Shown one piece after another: positions 43,874 through 53,655 of a DNA stretch of 64,000 bases; within the stretch, counting starts at the first letter, position 1, and each line of letters starts with the position of its first letter. The DNA lies in contig NZ_JAAQPH010000004.1 of assembly GCF_011683915.1 (NCBI RefSeq), positions 1 to 64,000 of the forward strand. Reading direction: 5' to 3'. The position numbers and the translations under genes are program-made. The notes beneath the pieces are model-generated. The model saw nothing but the letters and a program-made list of their open reading frames with translations, was not told the DNA's origin and made no database searches. Origin of the DNA: Pelagibius litoralis. GTDB taxonomy: Bacteria; Pseudomonadota; Alphaproteobacteria; Kiloniellales; Kiloniellaceae.

Positions 43874-44644
43874 TCACGCGCCGCCGGTGACTTCGCGAAA
43901 CCGCTCGGCCAGCCGCGCCATGGCTTCGAAATAAGGCCCCGGTCCGTAACTGATCCGGGCAACGCCCAGGGATGCCAAAGCCTCCGTGGCGGGGGCACCT
44001 TCCATCATCATGACGTTGACCGGCAGGCCGGCCGCCGCGCAAATCGCGCCGATGAGATCCGGATCGACGAGGCCGGGCACGAAGAACCCGCTCGCGCCGG
44101 CCCCGGCATAGGCGCGCGCCCGCTCCTTGGCTTCGGCGATGAGGTCTGCGTGCTTGCCGCGGTCTTTTTCCTTCAGGAAGAGATCGGTCCGGGCGTTGAT
44201 GAAGAGCGGCATGTCCGCTGCTTCGGCGGTCTGTCTTACGGCGGCGATTCTGTCGCTCTGCGCTTGTGCGGTATGAAGGCCGCTTCCACCGACGATCTGG
44301 TCCTCGAAGTTGATGCCGACGGCACCGGCTTCGATAACGCGGCTGACATTCGCGGCAACCTTCTCAGGCGCCTCGGCATAACCGCCTTCGAAATCCACCG
44401 TCAGGGGAAGGTCCACCGTGGCGGCGATCCGCGAGACGATCTGCAGGACCTGATCCAGGGGGATTGCCTGGCCGTCGCCATAGCCCTGGGCGGCGGCGAC
44501 CGACCAGCTGCCCGTCGCCAACGCCTTGGCGCCGGCCTTGGCGATGGCCTTGGCGCCGCCGGCGTCCCAGATGTTGTAGAGCACAAGGGGGGTTCCCGCC
44601 ACGTGCAGGTCGGCAAAGGCGCGGGCTTTCTCGGCTTGGGTCAT
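43874..44644 (-). CDS. Isocitrate lyase/PEP mutase family protein
   Basis: A 256-residue TIM-barrel protein of the PEP mutase/methylisocitrate lyase superfamily: 'PLVLYNIWDAGGAKAIAKAG', 'LPLTVDFEGGYAEAPEKV', 'EAGAVGINFEDQIVGGSGLH', 'INARTDLFL' and 'GASGFFVPGLVDPDLIGA'. The EDQ loop binds the metal and the carboxylate substrate. The catalytic KKCGH motif of isocitrate lyase is absent, so a different C-C or P-C substrate is likely. It is flanked by convergent or opposite genes and is monocistronic. Confidence 0.9.
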   Translation of the reverse strand: MTQAEKARAFADLHVAGTPLVLYNIWDAGGAKAIAKAGAKALATGSWSVAAAQGYGDGQAIPLDQVLQIVSRIAATVDLPLTVDFEGGYAEAPEKVAANVSRVIEAGAVGINFEDQIVGGSGLHTAQAQSDRIAAVRQTAEAADMPLFINARTDLFLKEKDRGKHADLIAEAKERARAYAGAGASGFFVPGLVDPDLIGAICAAAGLPVNVMMMEGAPATEALASLGVARISYGPGPYFEAMARLAERFREVTGGA

Positions 44645-44771
44645 CGTCTCCCTTTCTATCCGGACGGCAGTTGATTGCTATCGACCTTGCCTAGCATCGC
44701 AGACCCGCGCGCGCGAGGGCCAAAGGATGATGATGTCTGAAATCGGCGAGCGCTCATCGCTGTTGGCGCCG

Positions 44772-45356
44772 CTAATTCCCCAGTGTCGCCGCAAGGCGCA
44801 GGGCGGCGCGTTGCGAACGCTGAAAGAGGTCGTCGACCTTGCCGAGCGGCGTCAGGGAGTCGACGGAAAAAGCCATGCCGACGATGGCGGTGGCGACTTC
44901 CGCCACGGCCGCGCGCTTGGCCGCGGGATAAGCGGTCTGTAGCTCCAGCGCGATAACATCCTCAAAACCGTCGTACCAGTGCCGCAGCATCTTCTTCAGG
45001 GCCGGTCGGCTGGCGGCGGCGTTGATCAGCGCCGCGGCGACCTGCAGTTCCTGGCTGGAGCTGGCGTAGGTCGTGGTGAAGAGCACGGCGATCAGCTTTT
45101 CCAGGCGCTTCTTCTTCGGCAGCAGTTCGACCAGCGCGTCCATCTCCGCCATGCTCTGGCGGCAGAAGCGTTCGGCCAGGGCCAGAATCATGTCCTCCCG
45201 GTTGCCGATGTGGTGACGCAGCAGGGCGCGGGCCAGGCCCGCCGCGTCGGCCACCTGTTGCAGCGATGCCCCCTCGACCCCGTCACGCGCCACGCAGCGG
45301 GCAAAGGCGGCCAGGATTTCTTCCCGGCGCTCGGCGGTTACGCTGGGTCGCGCCAT
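44772..45356 (-). CDS. TetR/AcrR family transcriptional regulator
   Basis: 194 residues. The N-terminal HTH is 'EEILAAFARCVARDGVEGAS' with 'LQQVADAAGLARALLRHHIG'. The C-terminal ligand domain resembles the BetI-like group ('EVATAIVGMAFSVDSLTP'). It is divergent from the sterol-desaturase-family gene. A 62-bp nested inverted repeat lies between them (45372-45433), starting 16 bp from this start codon, and is the likely operator controlling both genes. The inducer is unknown. Confidence 0.92.
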   Translation of the reverse strand: MARPSVTAERREEILAAFARCVARDGVEGASLQQVADAAGLARALLRHHIGNREDMILALAERFCRQSMAEMDALVELLPKKKRLEKLIAVLFTTTYASSSQELQVAAALINAAASRPALKKMLRHWYDGFEDVIALELQTAYPAAKRAAVAEVATAIVGMAFSVDSLTPLGKVDDLFQRSQRAALRLAATLGN

Positions 45357-45371
45357 TCTTTTTATCTTTCA

Positions 45372-45433
45372 TTAATTATCAAGATTGACAATCAATTCAT
45401 GATCGCCATTTTATTGTCAGACTAGATAATTAA
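45372..45433. promoter_or_regulatory. Nested 21-bp inverted repeat between tetR and the desaturase gene
   Basis: The left arm 45372-45392 (TTAATTATC...TGACAAT) and right arm 45413-45433 (ATTGTCA...GATAATTAA) match at 18 of 21 positions around a 20-bp spacer. The dyad centre is at 45402.5. The region is AT-rich in a GC-rich genome. This is a large operator-like dyad for the TetR protein, overlapping the expected divergent promoters. Confidence 0.7.
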
Positions 45434-45495
45434 CTCTTGGCTGCCAAGCATCGCGTGGCGGCGCTGACTTCAACGGCGATCAAAGGGATCTTGCC

Positions 45496-46347
45496 TTGCT
45501 TGAGCAATTGGAAGCCTGGATCTTGCAGATGGACGGCCTGTCGCTTGCGATCGGCGTCGGCCTGCTGTCTGTGGAGACCATCAAAGACCTCATCGTGCGG
45601 CGCCAGCCCGGCCGACGGTTTCTCGAAACCCTGGCCAGCCTGTCGACCCAGATCCCCTACATTGCCGGTGAGCTGATGTTCACCACCGCGACCGTGATCG
45701 CCTACTTCGCGGTTTACGAGCTGGTGACGCCGCTGCCGATTCCGGTCACCCTCGCCACCCTGGTGCTGGCCTTGATCGCTGCCGACTTCGTCTATTACTG
45801 GGAACACCGCCTGGCGCATCAGGTCCGCCTGCTCTGGGTGTCGCATGCCGTGCATCACTCCGCCCGGGTGATGAACACCGCCGTCGCCTTCCGTTTCGGC
45901 TTTCTGGAAAGCCCCTGGGCCGCCCTGATCCACCTGCCGCTGATCCTCATCGGTTTTCATCCCCTGGCGGTCTTCGCCGGCCAGGTGGCGGTGCTGGTCT
46001 ATCAGACCTGGATCCACACCGAACTGATCGGCAAGCTGGGACCGCTGGAGCGCCTCTTCAACACGCCGGCCAACCACCGGGTGCACCACGGCTGCGATGC
46101 CAAATACCTCGACAGGAATTATGGCGGTATCCTGATGATCTGGGACCGCCTCTTCGGCACCTATCAGGCAGAAGAGGAGACACCGCGCTATGGTCTCGCC
46201 CGCGACTTCACCTCGGTCAATCCGCTGAAGATCTGGTTTTCGGAGTACCCGGCCCTGTTCTGCGACCTGGCATCCGCGCGTTCTTTGGCGGAGGCGCGTG
46301 GCTATCTCTTCAACAGGCCGGGCTGGCGGCCGTCGAAGACCCTGTAG
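45496..46347 (+). CDS. Sterol desaturase/fatty acid hydroxylase family protein
   Basis: A 283-residue membrane di-iron protein with about five hydrophobic helices. The histidine clusters are HRLAH, HAVHH and NHRVHHG, the H(x)3-4H, HxxHH and HxxHH pattern of the fatty acid hydroxylase superfamily. Substrates of bacterial members range from carotenoids and ether lipids to sterol-like lipids, so none is assigned. The TTG at 45496 is preceded by AAAGGGA. The ATG at 45532 is an alternative. It is transcribed divergently from the TetR gene. Confidence 0.9.
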   Translation: MLEQLEAWILQMDGLSLAIGVGLLSVETIKDLIVRRQPGRRFLETLASLSTQIPYIAGELMFTTATVIAYFAVYELVTPLPIPVTLATLVLALIAADFVYYWEHRLAHQVRLLWVSHAVHHSARVMNTAVAFRFGFLESPWAALIHLPLILIGFHPLAVFAGQVAVLVYQTWIHTELIGKLGPLERLFNTPANHRVHHGCDAKYLDRNYGGILMIWDRLFGTYQAEEETPRYGLARDFTSVNPLKIWFSEYPALFCDLASARSLAEARGYLFNRPGWRPSKTL

Positions 46348-46355
46348 CCCTAACT

Positions 46356-47060
46356 CTAAACGATCCGGCCGTCGACGATGTGGATCCGCATCTCGGCGCG
46401 GGCGGCGAGGTCGGGGTCGTGGGTGACGGTGACGACGGAGCGGCCCTCCACGTCGACCAGGCGCTCGAAGATGTCGAAGACGATGCGGCCGTTCTTGGTG
46501 TCCAGGTTGCCGGTCGGCTCGTCGGCGAAGATCACATGGGGGTCGTTGGCGAGCGCCCGGGCGATGGCGACGCGCTGGCGCTGGCCGCCGGAGAGCTGGC
46601 CCGGCAGCTTGTGGGCAGAGTCGTCCAGGTCCAACTGATGCAGCAGGTCCAGGGCCCGGGCGCGCATCGCCCTGGGTTCCAGCAGGCGGGCCTTGCGCAT
46701 CGGCAGCATGACGTTGTCGAGGGCGGTGAATTCCGGCAGCAGGAAGTGGAACTGGAAAACGAAACCGAGCTTCTTCAGGCGGATGCCGGCACGGGCCGCG
46801 TCGCTGAGGCCGTCGATGGCCCGGCCCTCCAGCAAGACCTCCCCTGACGTCGGCCGGTCGAGCAGGCTCAGCAGGTAGAGCAGGGAGGATTTGCCGGAGC
46901 CGGAAGGCCCGGTGATGGCGGCGAAGGTGGCGCGGGGAATTTTCAGGTTTATGTCGCGCACCAGGGTCACCGGCACCGGACCGGGCAGCACCCGGGTCAC
47001 CCCGCGCAGCTCAAGGACCGGCACGCTGTCTGGTGCGTTCCGGATCGCCGCTTCAGCCAT
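46356..47060 (-). CDS. ABC transporter ATP-binding protein (MacB/LolD type)
   Basis: 234 residues: Walker A 'GPSGSGKSSLLYLLSLLDRP', Q-loop 'FVFQFHFLLPEFTALDNV', signature 'LSGGQRQRVAIARALANDPH' and Walker B 'VIFADEPTGNLDTKNG'. The FtsE/LolD/MacB group pairs with FtsX-like permeases. Here the permease gene overlaps by one base (ends at 47060) and an adaptor gene precedes it, so this ATPase completes a three-part exporter. Confidence 0.94.
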   Translation of the reverse strand: MAEAAIRNAPDSVPVLELRGVTRVLPGPVPVTLVRDINLKIPRATFAAITGPSGSGKSSLLYLLSLLDRPTSGEVLLEGRAIDGLSDAARAGIRLKKLGFVFQFHFLLPEFTALDNVMLPMRKARLLEPRAMRARALDLLHQLDLDDSAHKLPGQLSGGQRQRVAIARALANDPHVIFADEPTGNLDTKNGRIVFDIFERLVDVEGRSVVTVTHDPDLAARAEMRIHIVDGRIV

Positions 47061-48304
47061 CAGGCCGCGCTCCGGATGATATCCACCGGGTAGACTCGGG
47101 CGGCCTTGCGGGCCGGCAGATAGGCGGCGAAGGTCGCGGCGCCGATCGCCATGAGAGCGCTGATGATGTAGTGCCAGGGGCTGTAGTGCAGGATGAAGCC
47201 CTCGGCGCGGATGAAGCCCTCGGTTTTCAGGTCGATGGTGCCCAGGGCCTCGGTCATGCCATAGCCCAGGACCCAGCCGAGGAGGGCGCCGGCGACGCCG
47301 ACCAGCAGCCCCTCGGCGACGAAGATCAGTTCGACGTCGCCTGAGGTGAAGCCGAGGGACTTCAGGATGGCGATGTCGCGGGTTTTCTCCAGCACCACGG
47401 TGGAGATGATGTTGAAGATGCCAAAGGCGGCAACCACCAGGATAGCGCCGGTGGTGGAATACATAATGCCGTTCTGGATGACGAAGATGCCGAGGACGTT
47501 CTGGTTGGCCTCCTGCCAGGACTCGCTGCGATAGCCGTAGCGCTGCTCGATGCGCCGGGCCAGGGCTTCGGCCTGGTTTACATCGTCCAGGCGCAGGCGG
47601 ATGCGGTTCACGACGTTGGGCCGGTCCTGCAGCACCTGGGCCTTTTTCAGCAGGGTGTAGACGCGGAAGTTGTCGAGCTCGACGATCCCGGTGTTGAAGA
47701 TGCCGACGATCTTCATCTTCAGGATCACCCCGGCGGCGGTGAGGGCGGTGATGGTATCGCCCATACGGGCGCCCAGCTTGTGGGCCACGCCCTCGCCGAC
47801 CAGGAGGCCGTTGGCGGTGGTGTAGAGGTTGTCGAGGGCACCGGCGATCAGGTCGTTTTCCAGCTTGCTGACCTGGCGCTCGCGCTCCGGCTCGATGCCG
47901 ACCACGGTGCCGGAGACATCCTTGGCGCCATAGCGCAGGATGATCTCGCCGGAAAGATAGCCGGAAGCCTTCACCCCCGGCAGGAGTTCCAGCTCAGCGA
48001 CCTTGGCGCGGCCCTGCTTGATGCCGCGCGGCTCGTCTTTCGGCTTCACCCCGGTCAGCCCGACGGCGCCGCCGGCATAGAGCCGCTCGACCGGCTGCAG
48101 CGGCGGGTTGCGGTATTCGTCCTTCATCTCGATGTGGGGCGAGACGTCGATGATCTTGTCGATGAAATAGTTCTGGAAGCCCTGCATCATGGCGGCGATG
48201 GCGATGAAGAAGCCGACGCCGAGACCGACCCCCAAGAGGGAGACGACGGTCTGACGCTTGCGGTTGCGCAGATGGCCGAGGGCGATATCGAGCAGCAGAC
48301 GCAT
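47060..48304 (-). CDS. ABC transporter permease, FtsX/MacB type
   Basis: 414 residues with the four-helix MacB/FtsX layout: an N-terminal helix after 'LGHLRNRKRQTVVSLLGVGL', a periplasmic MacB-PCD region (about 45-265), and three C-terminal helices ('TGAILVVAAFGIFNIISTVV', 'VAEGLLVGVAGALLGWVLGY' and 'YIISALMAIGAATFAAYLP'). 'EKTRDIAILKSLGFTSGDVE' is the conserved cytosolic loop. It acts with the adjacent ATPase and adaptor in export of an unknown substrate. Confidence 0.93.
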   Translation of the reverse strand: MRLLLDIALGHLRNRKRQTVVSLLGVGLGVGFFIAIAAMMQGFQNYFIDKIIDVSPHIEMKDEYRNPPLQPVERLYAGGAVGLTGVKPKDEPRGIKQGRAKVAELELLPGVKASGYLSGEIILRYGAKDVSGTVVGIEPERERQVSKLENDLIAGALDNLYTTANGLLVGEGVAHKLGARMGDTITALTAAGVILKMKIVGIFNTGIVELDNFRVYTLLKKAQVLQDRPNVVNRIRLRLDDVNQAEALARRIEQRYGYRSESWQEANQNVLGIFVIQNGIMYSTTGAILVVAAFGIFNIISTVVLEKTRDIAILKSLGFTSGDVELIFVAEGLLVGVAGALLGWVLGYGMTEALGTIDLKTEGFIRAEGFILHYSPWHYIISALMAIGAATFAAYLPARKAARVYPVDIIRSAA

Positions 48305-48307
48305 TAC

Positions 48308-49315
48308 CTAACGCCTCCGCACCCGGACCGTCTGCCCGTACTGCAGATCCCCCGGTGGGTCGAGGATCAGCTGGTCGCTGTCGGTCAGCCCGCCGCGCAC
48401 CTCCACCAGGCCTTTGCCGTAGATGCCCAGTTCGACCACTTGGCGCCGCGCCTTGCCGTCGTCGAACAGCCAGACAAAATCGTTGCCGGCGACGGCCCCT
48501 TCGGGAATCAGCAGGGCGTTTTCCTCTGTACGCACGATAATGTTGAGCTCGGTGGTCATGCCGATCAGCAGCGGCGAGTCGGCGGGCAGCAGCACCCGCA
48601 CCCGGTACTGCTTGTTGACGGAATCGCCCATCGGGGTGATCTCGCTGACCCTGCCTTCCAGTGCCCGCTTGGGAAAGGCATCGGCCTTGATGAGACTGCG
48701 CTGGCCCGGCTCGACCCAGGGGATATCCTCCTCGTCGACATCGGCGGTGATCCAGTAGGGACGGTCCTGGCCGATCCACAGCAGCACATCGCCGGCCTGC
48801 ACCACCTCGCCGACCTCGCCGTCCTTGCGCAGCACCACACCATCGAGCGGTGCGCTAATGGTCAGATCGGCGAGGCGCTGGCGCGCCGCGGCGGTGGCGG
48901 CCAGGGCCTGATCCAGGTCGCTCTGCACCCGCTCATAGGCCTGGCGGCTCACGGTGCTGCGTTCGACCAGGGCGGCGTAGCGCTCCAGATCGCCTTTCAG
49001 GAAGGCGACCCGCGCCGTCGCCTCGCGCAGGTCGGCCTTGGCCTCGGCGTCATCGAGGTGGACCAGCAGGTCGCCCTTTGCCACGGCGCGGCGCTCGGTC
49101 GCCGGGTAGTCCAGAATCCGCCCGGTCTCGGTGGAGGCGATCTTGGCCCAGCGCACCGGCTCCACCGTGCCGGTGGCATAGATGGCATCGACCGCCGGGC
49201 CGCGCTGCGGCCGCGCCAGGCTGACCAGGGGCGGTGCCGAGACGAACCACCAGGCCGCCAGGGCGATTGCCACAAGGCCGAGGGCGGTCAGCCCCAGGGT
49301 TACCGGTCTTTTCAT
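48308..49315 (-). CDS. Efflux periplasmic adaptor (HlyD/MacA family)
   Basis: 335 residues. An N-terminal membrane anchor (about 7-27, '[19 protein letters not shown]') is followed by a biotinyl-lipoyl half-domain ('[17 protein letters not shown]'), a helical hairpin, the second lipoyl half ('[20 protein letters not shown]') and beta-barrel parts. It connects the FtsX-like permease to an outer-membrane channel encoded elsewhere. The permease gene starts 3 nt after its stop. A frame up to 49843 crosses the pgk start and is rejected. Confidence 0.92.
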   Translation of the reverse strand: MKRPVTLGLTALGLVAIALAAWWFVSAPPLVSLARPQRGPAVDAIYATGTVEPVRWAKIASTETGRILDYPATERRAVAKGDLLVHLDDAEAKADLREATARVAFLKGDLERYAALVERSTVSRQAYERVQSDLDQALAATAAARQRLADLTISAPLDGVVLRKDGEVGEVVQAGDVLLWIGQDRPYWITADVDEEDIPWVEPGQRSLIKADAFPKRALEGRVSEITPMGDSVNKQYRVRVLLPADSPLLIGMTTELNIIVRTEENALLIPEGAVAGNDFVWLFDDGKARRQVVELGIYGKGLVEVRGGLTDSDQLILDPPGDLQYGQTVRVRRR

Positions 49316-49463
49316 AGAATCTTGGCTCTTTTGTCTTCGCTCAGGGCCTTCCGCCGTCCCGCGGGCAGCCGGTTGCGGCCATGATGCTTGCTTGTGCAGC
49401 GCGCTTTTCGTAACACTCCGGCGCGTGCCCCGACTTTGCGTCACCTCAATTCGCGAGACCACG

Positions 49464-50663
49464 ATGCCGAAATTCAAGACCCTCGACAACCTCGACCTTG
49501 CCGGTAAGACGGTTTTGCTGCGTGTCGACTTCAACGTGCCGATGGCCGGGGGCAAGGTGACCGACCTTACGCGCATCGAACGTGCCGCGCCGACCATCCG
49601 CGATCTGGCGGCGGCGGGGGCCAAGGTGTTGCTGCTGACCCACTTCGGCCGGCCCAAGGGAACACCCAATCCCGAGATGTCGCTGCGGCCGCTGGTGCCG
49701 GTGATCGCCGCGGTGCTGGGCGTCGAAATCGGCTTTGCCGAAGACTGTGTCGGCCCGGTGGCGCAAAAAGCTGCGCAGGAACTGGCGCCCGGCGGCGTGG
49801 CACTGATGGAGAACCTGCGGTTCCATGCGGGCGAGGAAGCCAATGACCCGGCCTTTGCCGATGCCTTGGCGGCGCTGGGCGATCTTTATGTGAACGATGC
49901 CTTCTCCGCCGCCCACCGCGCCCATGCCTCGACCGAGGGCCTGGCCCGCCGCCTGCCGTCGGCGGCCGGGCGGCTGATGCAGGAGGAACTGGAGCACCTG
50001 GATCAGGCGCTGGCCCAGCCGAAGCGGCCGCTGGCGGCGGTGGTGGGCGGCGCCAAGATCTCCACCAAGCTGGACCTGCTGGGCAATCTGGTTGCCCGGG
50101 TGAACATGCTGATCATCGGCGGCGGCATGGCCAACACCTTCCTGAATGCCCTGGGCGTCGATGTCGGCCGCTCCCTCTGCGAGCACGAGATGGCGGATAC
50201 GGCAAAGCAGATTATCGCCAAGGCGAAGGAGGCCGGCTGCGACGTCGTCCTGCCGACCGATGCGGTGGTGGCGGGCTCGCTGGCCGCCGGGGTCGCCTAC
50301 ACCACGGTGTCGGTCAAGACGGTGCCGGCGAATCAGATGATCCTGGACCTCGGTCCGGCGACGGCGGAGCATCTGGCCCGGCGTCTCGGCGATTGCGCCA
50401 CCCTGGTGTGGAACGGTCCGCTCGGCTGTTTCGAGGTGCCGCCCTTCGACGCCGCCACCAACACCGTGGCCCAGGCCGCCGCGGCGCTCACCAAGGAAGG
50501 CAAGCTGCTGTCGGTGGCCGGCGGCGGCGATACGGTGTCGGCCCTGGCCCACGCCGGGGTGCTGAACGATTTCTCCTACGTCTCCACGGCCGGCGGCGCC
50601 TTCCTGGAATGGCTGGAAGGCAAAACCCTGCCGGGCGTGAAGGCACTGGAAGATCAGGCCTGA
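49464..50663 (+). CDS. pgk: Phosphoglycerate kinase
   Basis: A 399-residue glycolytic/gluconeogenic enzyme interconverting 1,3-bisphosphoglycerate/ADP and 3-phosphoglycerate/ATP. Signature segments: '[18 protein letters not shown]' (PGK signature), 'LTHFGRPKG', '[20 protein letters not shown]', '[18 protein letters not shown]', '[17 protein letters not shown]' and '[13 protein letters not shown]'. The ATG at 49464 fits the family. A much longer frame from 49182 reads into the adaptor promoter region. No gap or fba gene is adjacent. Confidence 0.97.
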   Translation: MPKFKTLDNLDLAGKTVLLRVDFNVPMAGGKVTDLTRIERAAPTIRDLAAAGAKVLLLTHFGRPKGTPNPEMSLRPLVPVIAAVLGVEIGFAEDCVGPVAQKAAQELAPGGVALMENLRFHAGEEANDPAFADALAALGDLYVNDAFSAAHRAHASTEGLARRLPSAAGRLMQEELEHLDQALAQPKRPLAAVVGGAKISTKLDLLGNLVARVNMLIIGGGMANTFLNALGVDVGRSLCEHEMADTAKQIIAKAKEAGCDVVLPTDAVVAGSLAAGVAYTTVSVKTVPANQMILDLGPATAEHLARRLGDCATLVWNGPLGCFEVPPFDAATNTVAQAAAALTKEGKLLSVAGGGDTVSALAHAGVLNDFSYVSTAGGAFLEWLEGKTLPGVKALEDQA

Positions 50664-50709
50664 GGACACCGTCGGGGTAGTAATCGCCGTTCCGCGGCGA
50701 AGGCCGCGA

Positions 50710-51738
50710 CTAGGCGTCGTGCGCGCTGAGCATGTTCACCGTGACGATACCGATGTCCTCAATCGCATAGCCGCCCTCCATAACGTAGACCGTGGGTATG
50801 GTCATGGCGCCGATGCAGCGGCCGCAGTCGGCGAAGTCGTCCTGAGCCAGTTTGAAGAAACTGATGGGATCGTTCTCAAAGGTATCCACGCCCAGCGAGA
50901 CGACCAGCAGATCCGGCGTGTAAGCCTGGATCTTCCCGATAGCGTCGAGCAGCGCCGCCTTCCAGCGCGCATAGTCGGCCAGCGGCGGCAGCGGATAGTT
51001 GGCGGTGTATCCCGCGCCCCGGCCCTTGCCGGTCTCGTCGGCATGACCCAGAAAATGCGGGAAAGCCTCCATGGGATCGCCGTGGATCGACAGGAAGAAC
51101 ACATCGTCGCGCTCGTAAAAGATACTCTGGGTACCGTTCCCGTGGTGAAAGTCCACGTCCAGAACGGCGACGCGGCGGGCGCCCTTGTCCAAAGCGTGCT
51201 GTGCGGCAATGGCGGCGTTGTTGAGAAAGCAATAGCCGCCGAACTGGTCGGCTGCGGCGTGATGGCCCGGCGGGCGGCAGAGGCCGAAGGCGGCGGGGTT
51301 GCCGGCCAGCACGTGGTCGGTGGCGGTCAGGGCGACGTCCTTGCTGGCAAGTGCCGCCTCCCAGGTGCCGTCTGAAATTGTGGTCTCGGCGGCCAGCGCG
51401 TAGTAGCCCAGTTTGCCCTCTATGTTGTTGGGGATGTAGGGCGAGTTCATGCTGCGCGTCGGCCAGCACATGGCGATCGCCTCACCCTTATGTCCGTCAG
51501 CGACCCAGTCCGCGTAACAGCTTTCAAGAAAACCGACGTAGCCTGCATCATGGACCGCCAGGACCGGGTCGAGGCCGTAGTCGCGCGGGGCCGTTACTTC
51601 GCCCAGCCCCGTGGCCGTGATGCGATCCAGAATCACCTCGGCGCGCCGCGGACACTCAAAGGGTGCCACGAGCTCACCGCCGAAGATCTCGGTCTTTGCG
51701 TCACGGAGTTTATGTTTTTCAGAATAGACGGTCAGCAT
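50710..51738 (-). CDS. Histone deacetylase family protein, acetylpolyamine amidohydrolase-like
   Basis: 342 residues. The zinc-hydrolase motifs are 'CRPPGHHAAADQFGGYCFLN' (catalytic His pair), 'VLDVDFHHGNGTQSIFYERD' (Asp/His metal ligands) and 'LVVSLGVDTFENDP'. 'FLSIHGDPMEAFPHF' and the 'TRSMNSPYIPNNIEGKLGYY' insert resemble bacterial acetylpolyamine deacetylases (AphA), which release acetate from N-acetylated polyamines. Its position directly after a polyamine-type importer (61 bp after the binding-protein gene) supports that role over lysine deacetylation. The substrate is not proven. Confidence 0.9.
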   Translation of the reverse strand: MLTVYSEKHKLRDAKTEIFGGELVAPFECPRRAEVILDRITATGLGEVTAPRDYGLDPVLAVHDAGYVGFLESCYADWVADGHKGEAIAMCWPTRSMNSPYIPNNIEGKLGYYALAAETTISDGTWEAALASKDVALTATDHVLAGNPAAFGLCRPPGHHAAADQFGGYCFLNNAAIAAQHALDKGARRVAVLDVDFHHGNGTQSIFYERDDVFFLSIHGDPMEAFPHFLGHADETGKGRGAGYTANYPLPPLADYARWKAALLDAIGKIQAYTPDLLVVSLGVDTFENDPISFFKLAQDDFADCGRCIGAMTIPTVYVMEGGYAIEDIGIVTVNMLSAHDA

Positions 51739-51798
51739 GGCCGGTCCCCGGGGGGTTGGCAGGCAGGGCCGTCTGGCCCTGCCTGCAGGGGGGTAGAG

Positions 51799-52836
51799 TT
51801 ACTGAAGGAGCGATGTCCAAACGCGGTTCTGAAGATCGATGGCCTTTTCAGAACATGTCTGGGAGAAGACCAGCGGTGTGCCCTCGGGCGGTGAAAGCTC
51901 ATGCGCGGCCTTCAGCTCTTCGCTCATGAAGGCGGTGCTGCCGTCAACGCCGTTCGAATAACCGGCGAAGTTGGACTGCACGGCGATGTTCTCGGGCTGC
52001 ATCATGAACTCGATGAACTTGATGGCATTGTCATAGTTCCGCGCCCCGGTCGGAACCGCCAGATTGTCGGCCCAGGTGATCACGCCCTCGGCGGGGAAGG
52101 CATAACGCATGGCGGGGTTCTCGGCTCTTGCGCGGATCGAGTAGCCGTTCCAGTTCTGGTGCATTGCGGTGTCGCCCGATACCAGCCGCTCCAGGATGCC
52201 GTCGGAATTGTAGGTTTTGACGAAGGGCTTCTGGGTTTCAAGCAGATCCAGAACCTGCCGCATCTCCTCCGGGTTTTCACTGCACAGGGGCAGGCCGAGG
52301 GAGATTTGCGCCATGGAGATTACTTCGTCGGCGGACTTGAACATGCCGATCTGGCCCTGCAGCTCGGCAGGCGGTTTGAACAGCACTTCATAGGTATTGA
52401 TGTCGCCTTCGTAGACGCTGGTGTTGACCGTGAAGGACGTCGTGCCCCACTGCCAGGGAACCGTGTAGACGTTGCCCGGGTCCCAGGGTGCGTTCTTGAA
52501 GTCGGCGGCGAGATTGCCGTGGCCCGCCAGCGTCGCGGCATTGATCGGCTGCAGCAATCCTTCGGCGATGAAGATTTCGACGAAGTTGTGGCTTGGCACG
52601 ACGATGTCGTATCCGGTTGCGCCGGATTGCAGCTTTGCCAGCAGCGTTTCGTTTGAATCGTAGGTATCCAGCGTTACCGAGATCCCGGTTTCGGCCTCGA
52701 ATTTTTCGATCAGTTCCGGCGCGGTATAGTCGGTCCAGTTGTAGATGAAGAGGTCGCCCTCGGCGGCGGCGGGAACCGCGCTGAGGCTGAGGATCAATGC
52801 CGTCGCTCCCAGAAGCGGGACGATGTTCTTTTTCAT
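51799..52836 (-). CDS. Polyamine-type ABC transporter substrate-binding protein
   Basis: 345 residues with a signal peptide ('LLGATALILSLSAVPAAAEG', cleaved near 25). The PotD/PotF pattern follows: 'LFIYNWTDYTAPELIEKFEA', 'VTLDTYDSNETLLAKLQSGA', 'YDIVVPSHNFVEIFIAEGLL' and 'YTVPWQWGTTSFTVN'. It binds putrescine, spermidine or acetylated forms in the periplasm. The permease gene precedes it by 27 bp on the same strand and the deacetylase-like gene follows. Confidence 0.93.
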   Translation of the reverse strand: MKKNIVPLLGATALILSLSAVPAAAEGDLFIYNWTDYTAPELIEKFEAETGISVTLDTYDSNETLLAKLQSGATGYDIVVPSHNFVEIFIAEGLLQPINAATLAGHGNLAADFKNAPWDPGNVYTVPWQWGTTSFTVNTSVYEGDINTYEVLFKPPAELQGQIGMFKSADEVISMAQISLGLPLCSENPEEMRQVLDLLETQKPFVKTYNSDGILERLVSGDTAMHQNWNGYSIRARAENPAMRYAFPAEGVITWADNLAVPTGARNYDNAIKFIEFMMQPENIAVQSNFAGYSNGVDGSTAFMSEELKAAHELSPPEGTPLVFSQTCSEKAIDLQNRVWTSLLQ

Positions 52837-52863
52837 TGTGCTTCCTTCCTGTTGCTCGATGTT

Positions 52864-53655
52864 CTAGCGCTTTTTTCCGATTCTGTAGGACAGGGTTACA
52901 AAGAGGATCGAAATGAGGAGCAGTATGGTCGAGACCGCGTTGATCTCCGGCGTGATGCCCAGGCGGACCAGACTGTAGATATAGATCGGCAGGGTGGTTG
53001 AACCCGCCTCGGCCACCATCAGCGTGATGATGAAATCGTCGATAGAGATGATGAAGGCCAGCATCGCCCCTGACAGGATGCCGGGCGCCAGCAGCGGCAG
53101 GGTGACCAGCCGCAGCGTGGCCCATTTGCCCGCATAGAGATCCTGAGCCGCGGTCTCCAGGCTTTCGTCCATTCCCTGAAGCCGGGCCCGGATGGGCAGA
53201 TAGGCAAAGGGGATGCAAAAGACCGTATGCGCGATGATGATGTTGCCCAGACCCAGCGACAGGCCGATGGCCGCAAAGAAGGTCAGGGTGGCGACCGCGG
53301 TCACGATCTCGGGGATCATGAGGGGCAGCATGATGAGTCCGGAGAAGACCGGCTTGCGCCGGATCCGCCGGTTGCGCGCCAGGGCCAGCGCCGCCATGGT
53401 GGCGATGCAGGTGGAGGCCACCATGGAAACGGTGGCGATGATCAGGCTGTTGGCGGCGGCGCGGCGGATATCGTCGTTGGCAAAGGCCTTGAAGTACCAG
53501 TCCACGCTGAAGCCTTCCCAGACCGTCGCCGAGCGCGAGGCGTTGAAGGAGAACACCACCAGAATGACCAGGGGCAGGTAGAGGTAGAGGAAGAACCCCA
53601 GGGTGACCCAGTTGAACCCCGGCAGGATGCGGATATCGCGCGCGGCCTGCTTCAA
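52864..53655 (-). CDS. Polyamine-type ABC transporter permease (PotC/PotI-like)
   Basis: 263 residues with six membrane helices. The EAA-type loop is 'SLETAAQDLYAGKWATLRLV'. Characteristic segments are 'WEGFSVDWYFKAFANDDIRR' and 'LAFIISIDDFIITLMVAEAG'. The start is a TTG overlapping the preceding gene's stop (TTGA at 53652-53655). A longer frame running to 53934 just reads the upstream gene in another phase. It pairs with the PotB/H-like permease. Confidence 0.92.
   Translation of the reverse strand: MKQAARDIRILPGFNWVTLGFFLYLYLPLVILVVFSFNASRSATVWEGFSVDWYFKAFANDDIRRAAANSLIIATVSMVASTCIATMAALALARNRRIRRKPVFSGLIMLPLMIPEIVTAVATLTFFAAIGLSLGLGNIIIAHTVFCIPFAYLPIRARLQGMDESLETAAQDLYAGKWATLRLVTLPLLAPGILSGAMLAFIISIDDFIITLMVAEAGSTTLPIYIYSLVRLGITPEINAVSTILLLISILFVTLSYRIGKKR

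Noticed and set aside
49446-50669. 407-codon minus-strand frame opposite pgk
   Set aside because: Antisense shadow of a confident phosphoglycerate kinase.
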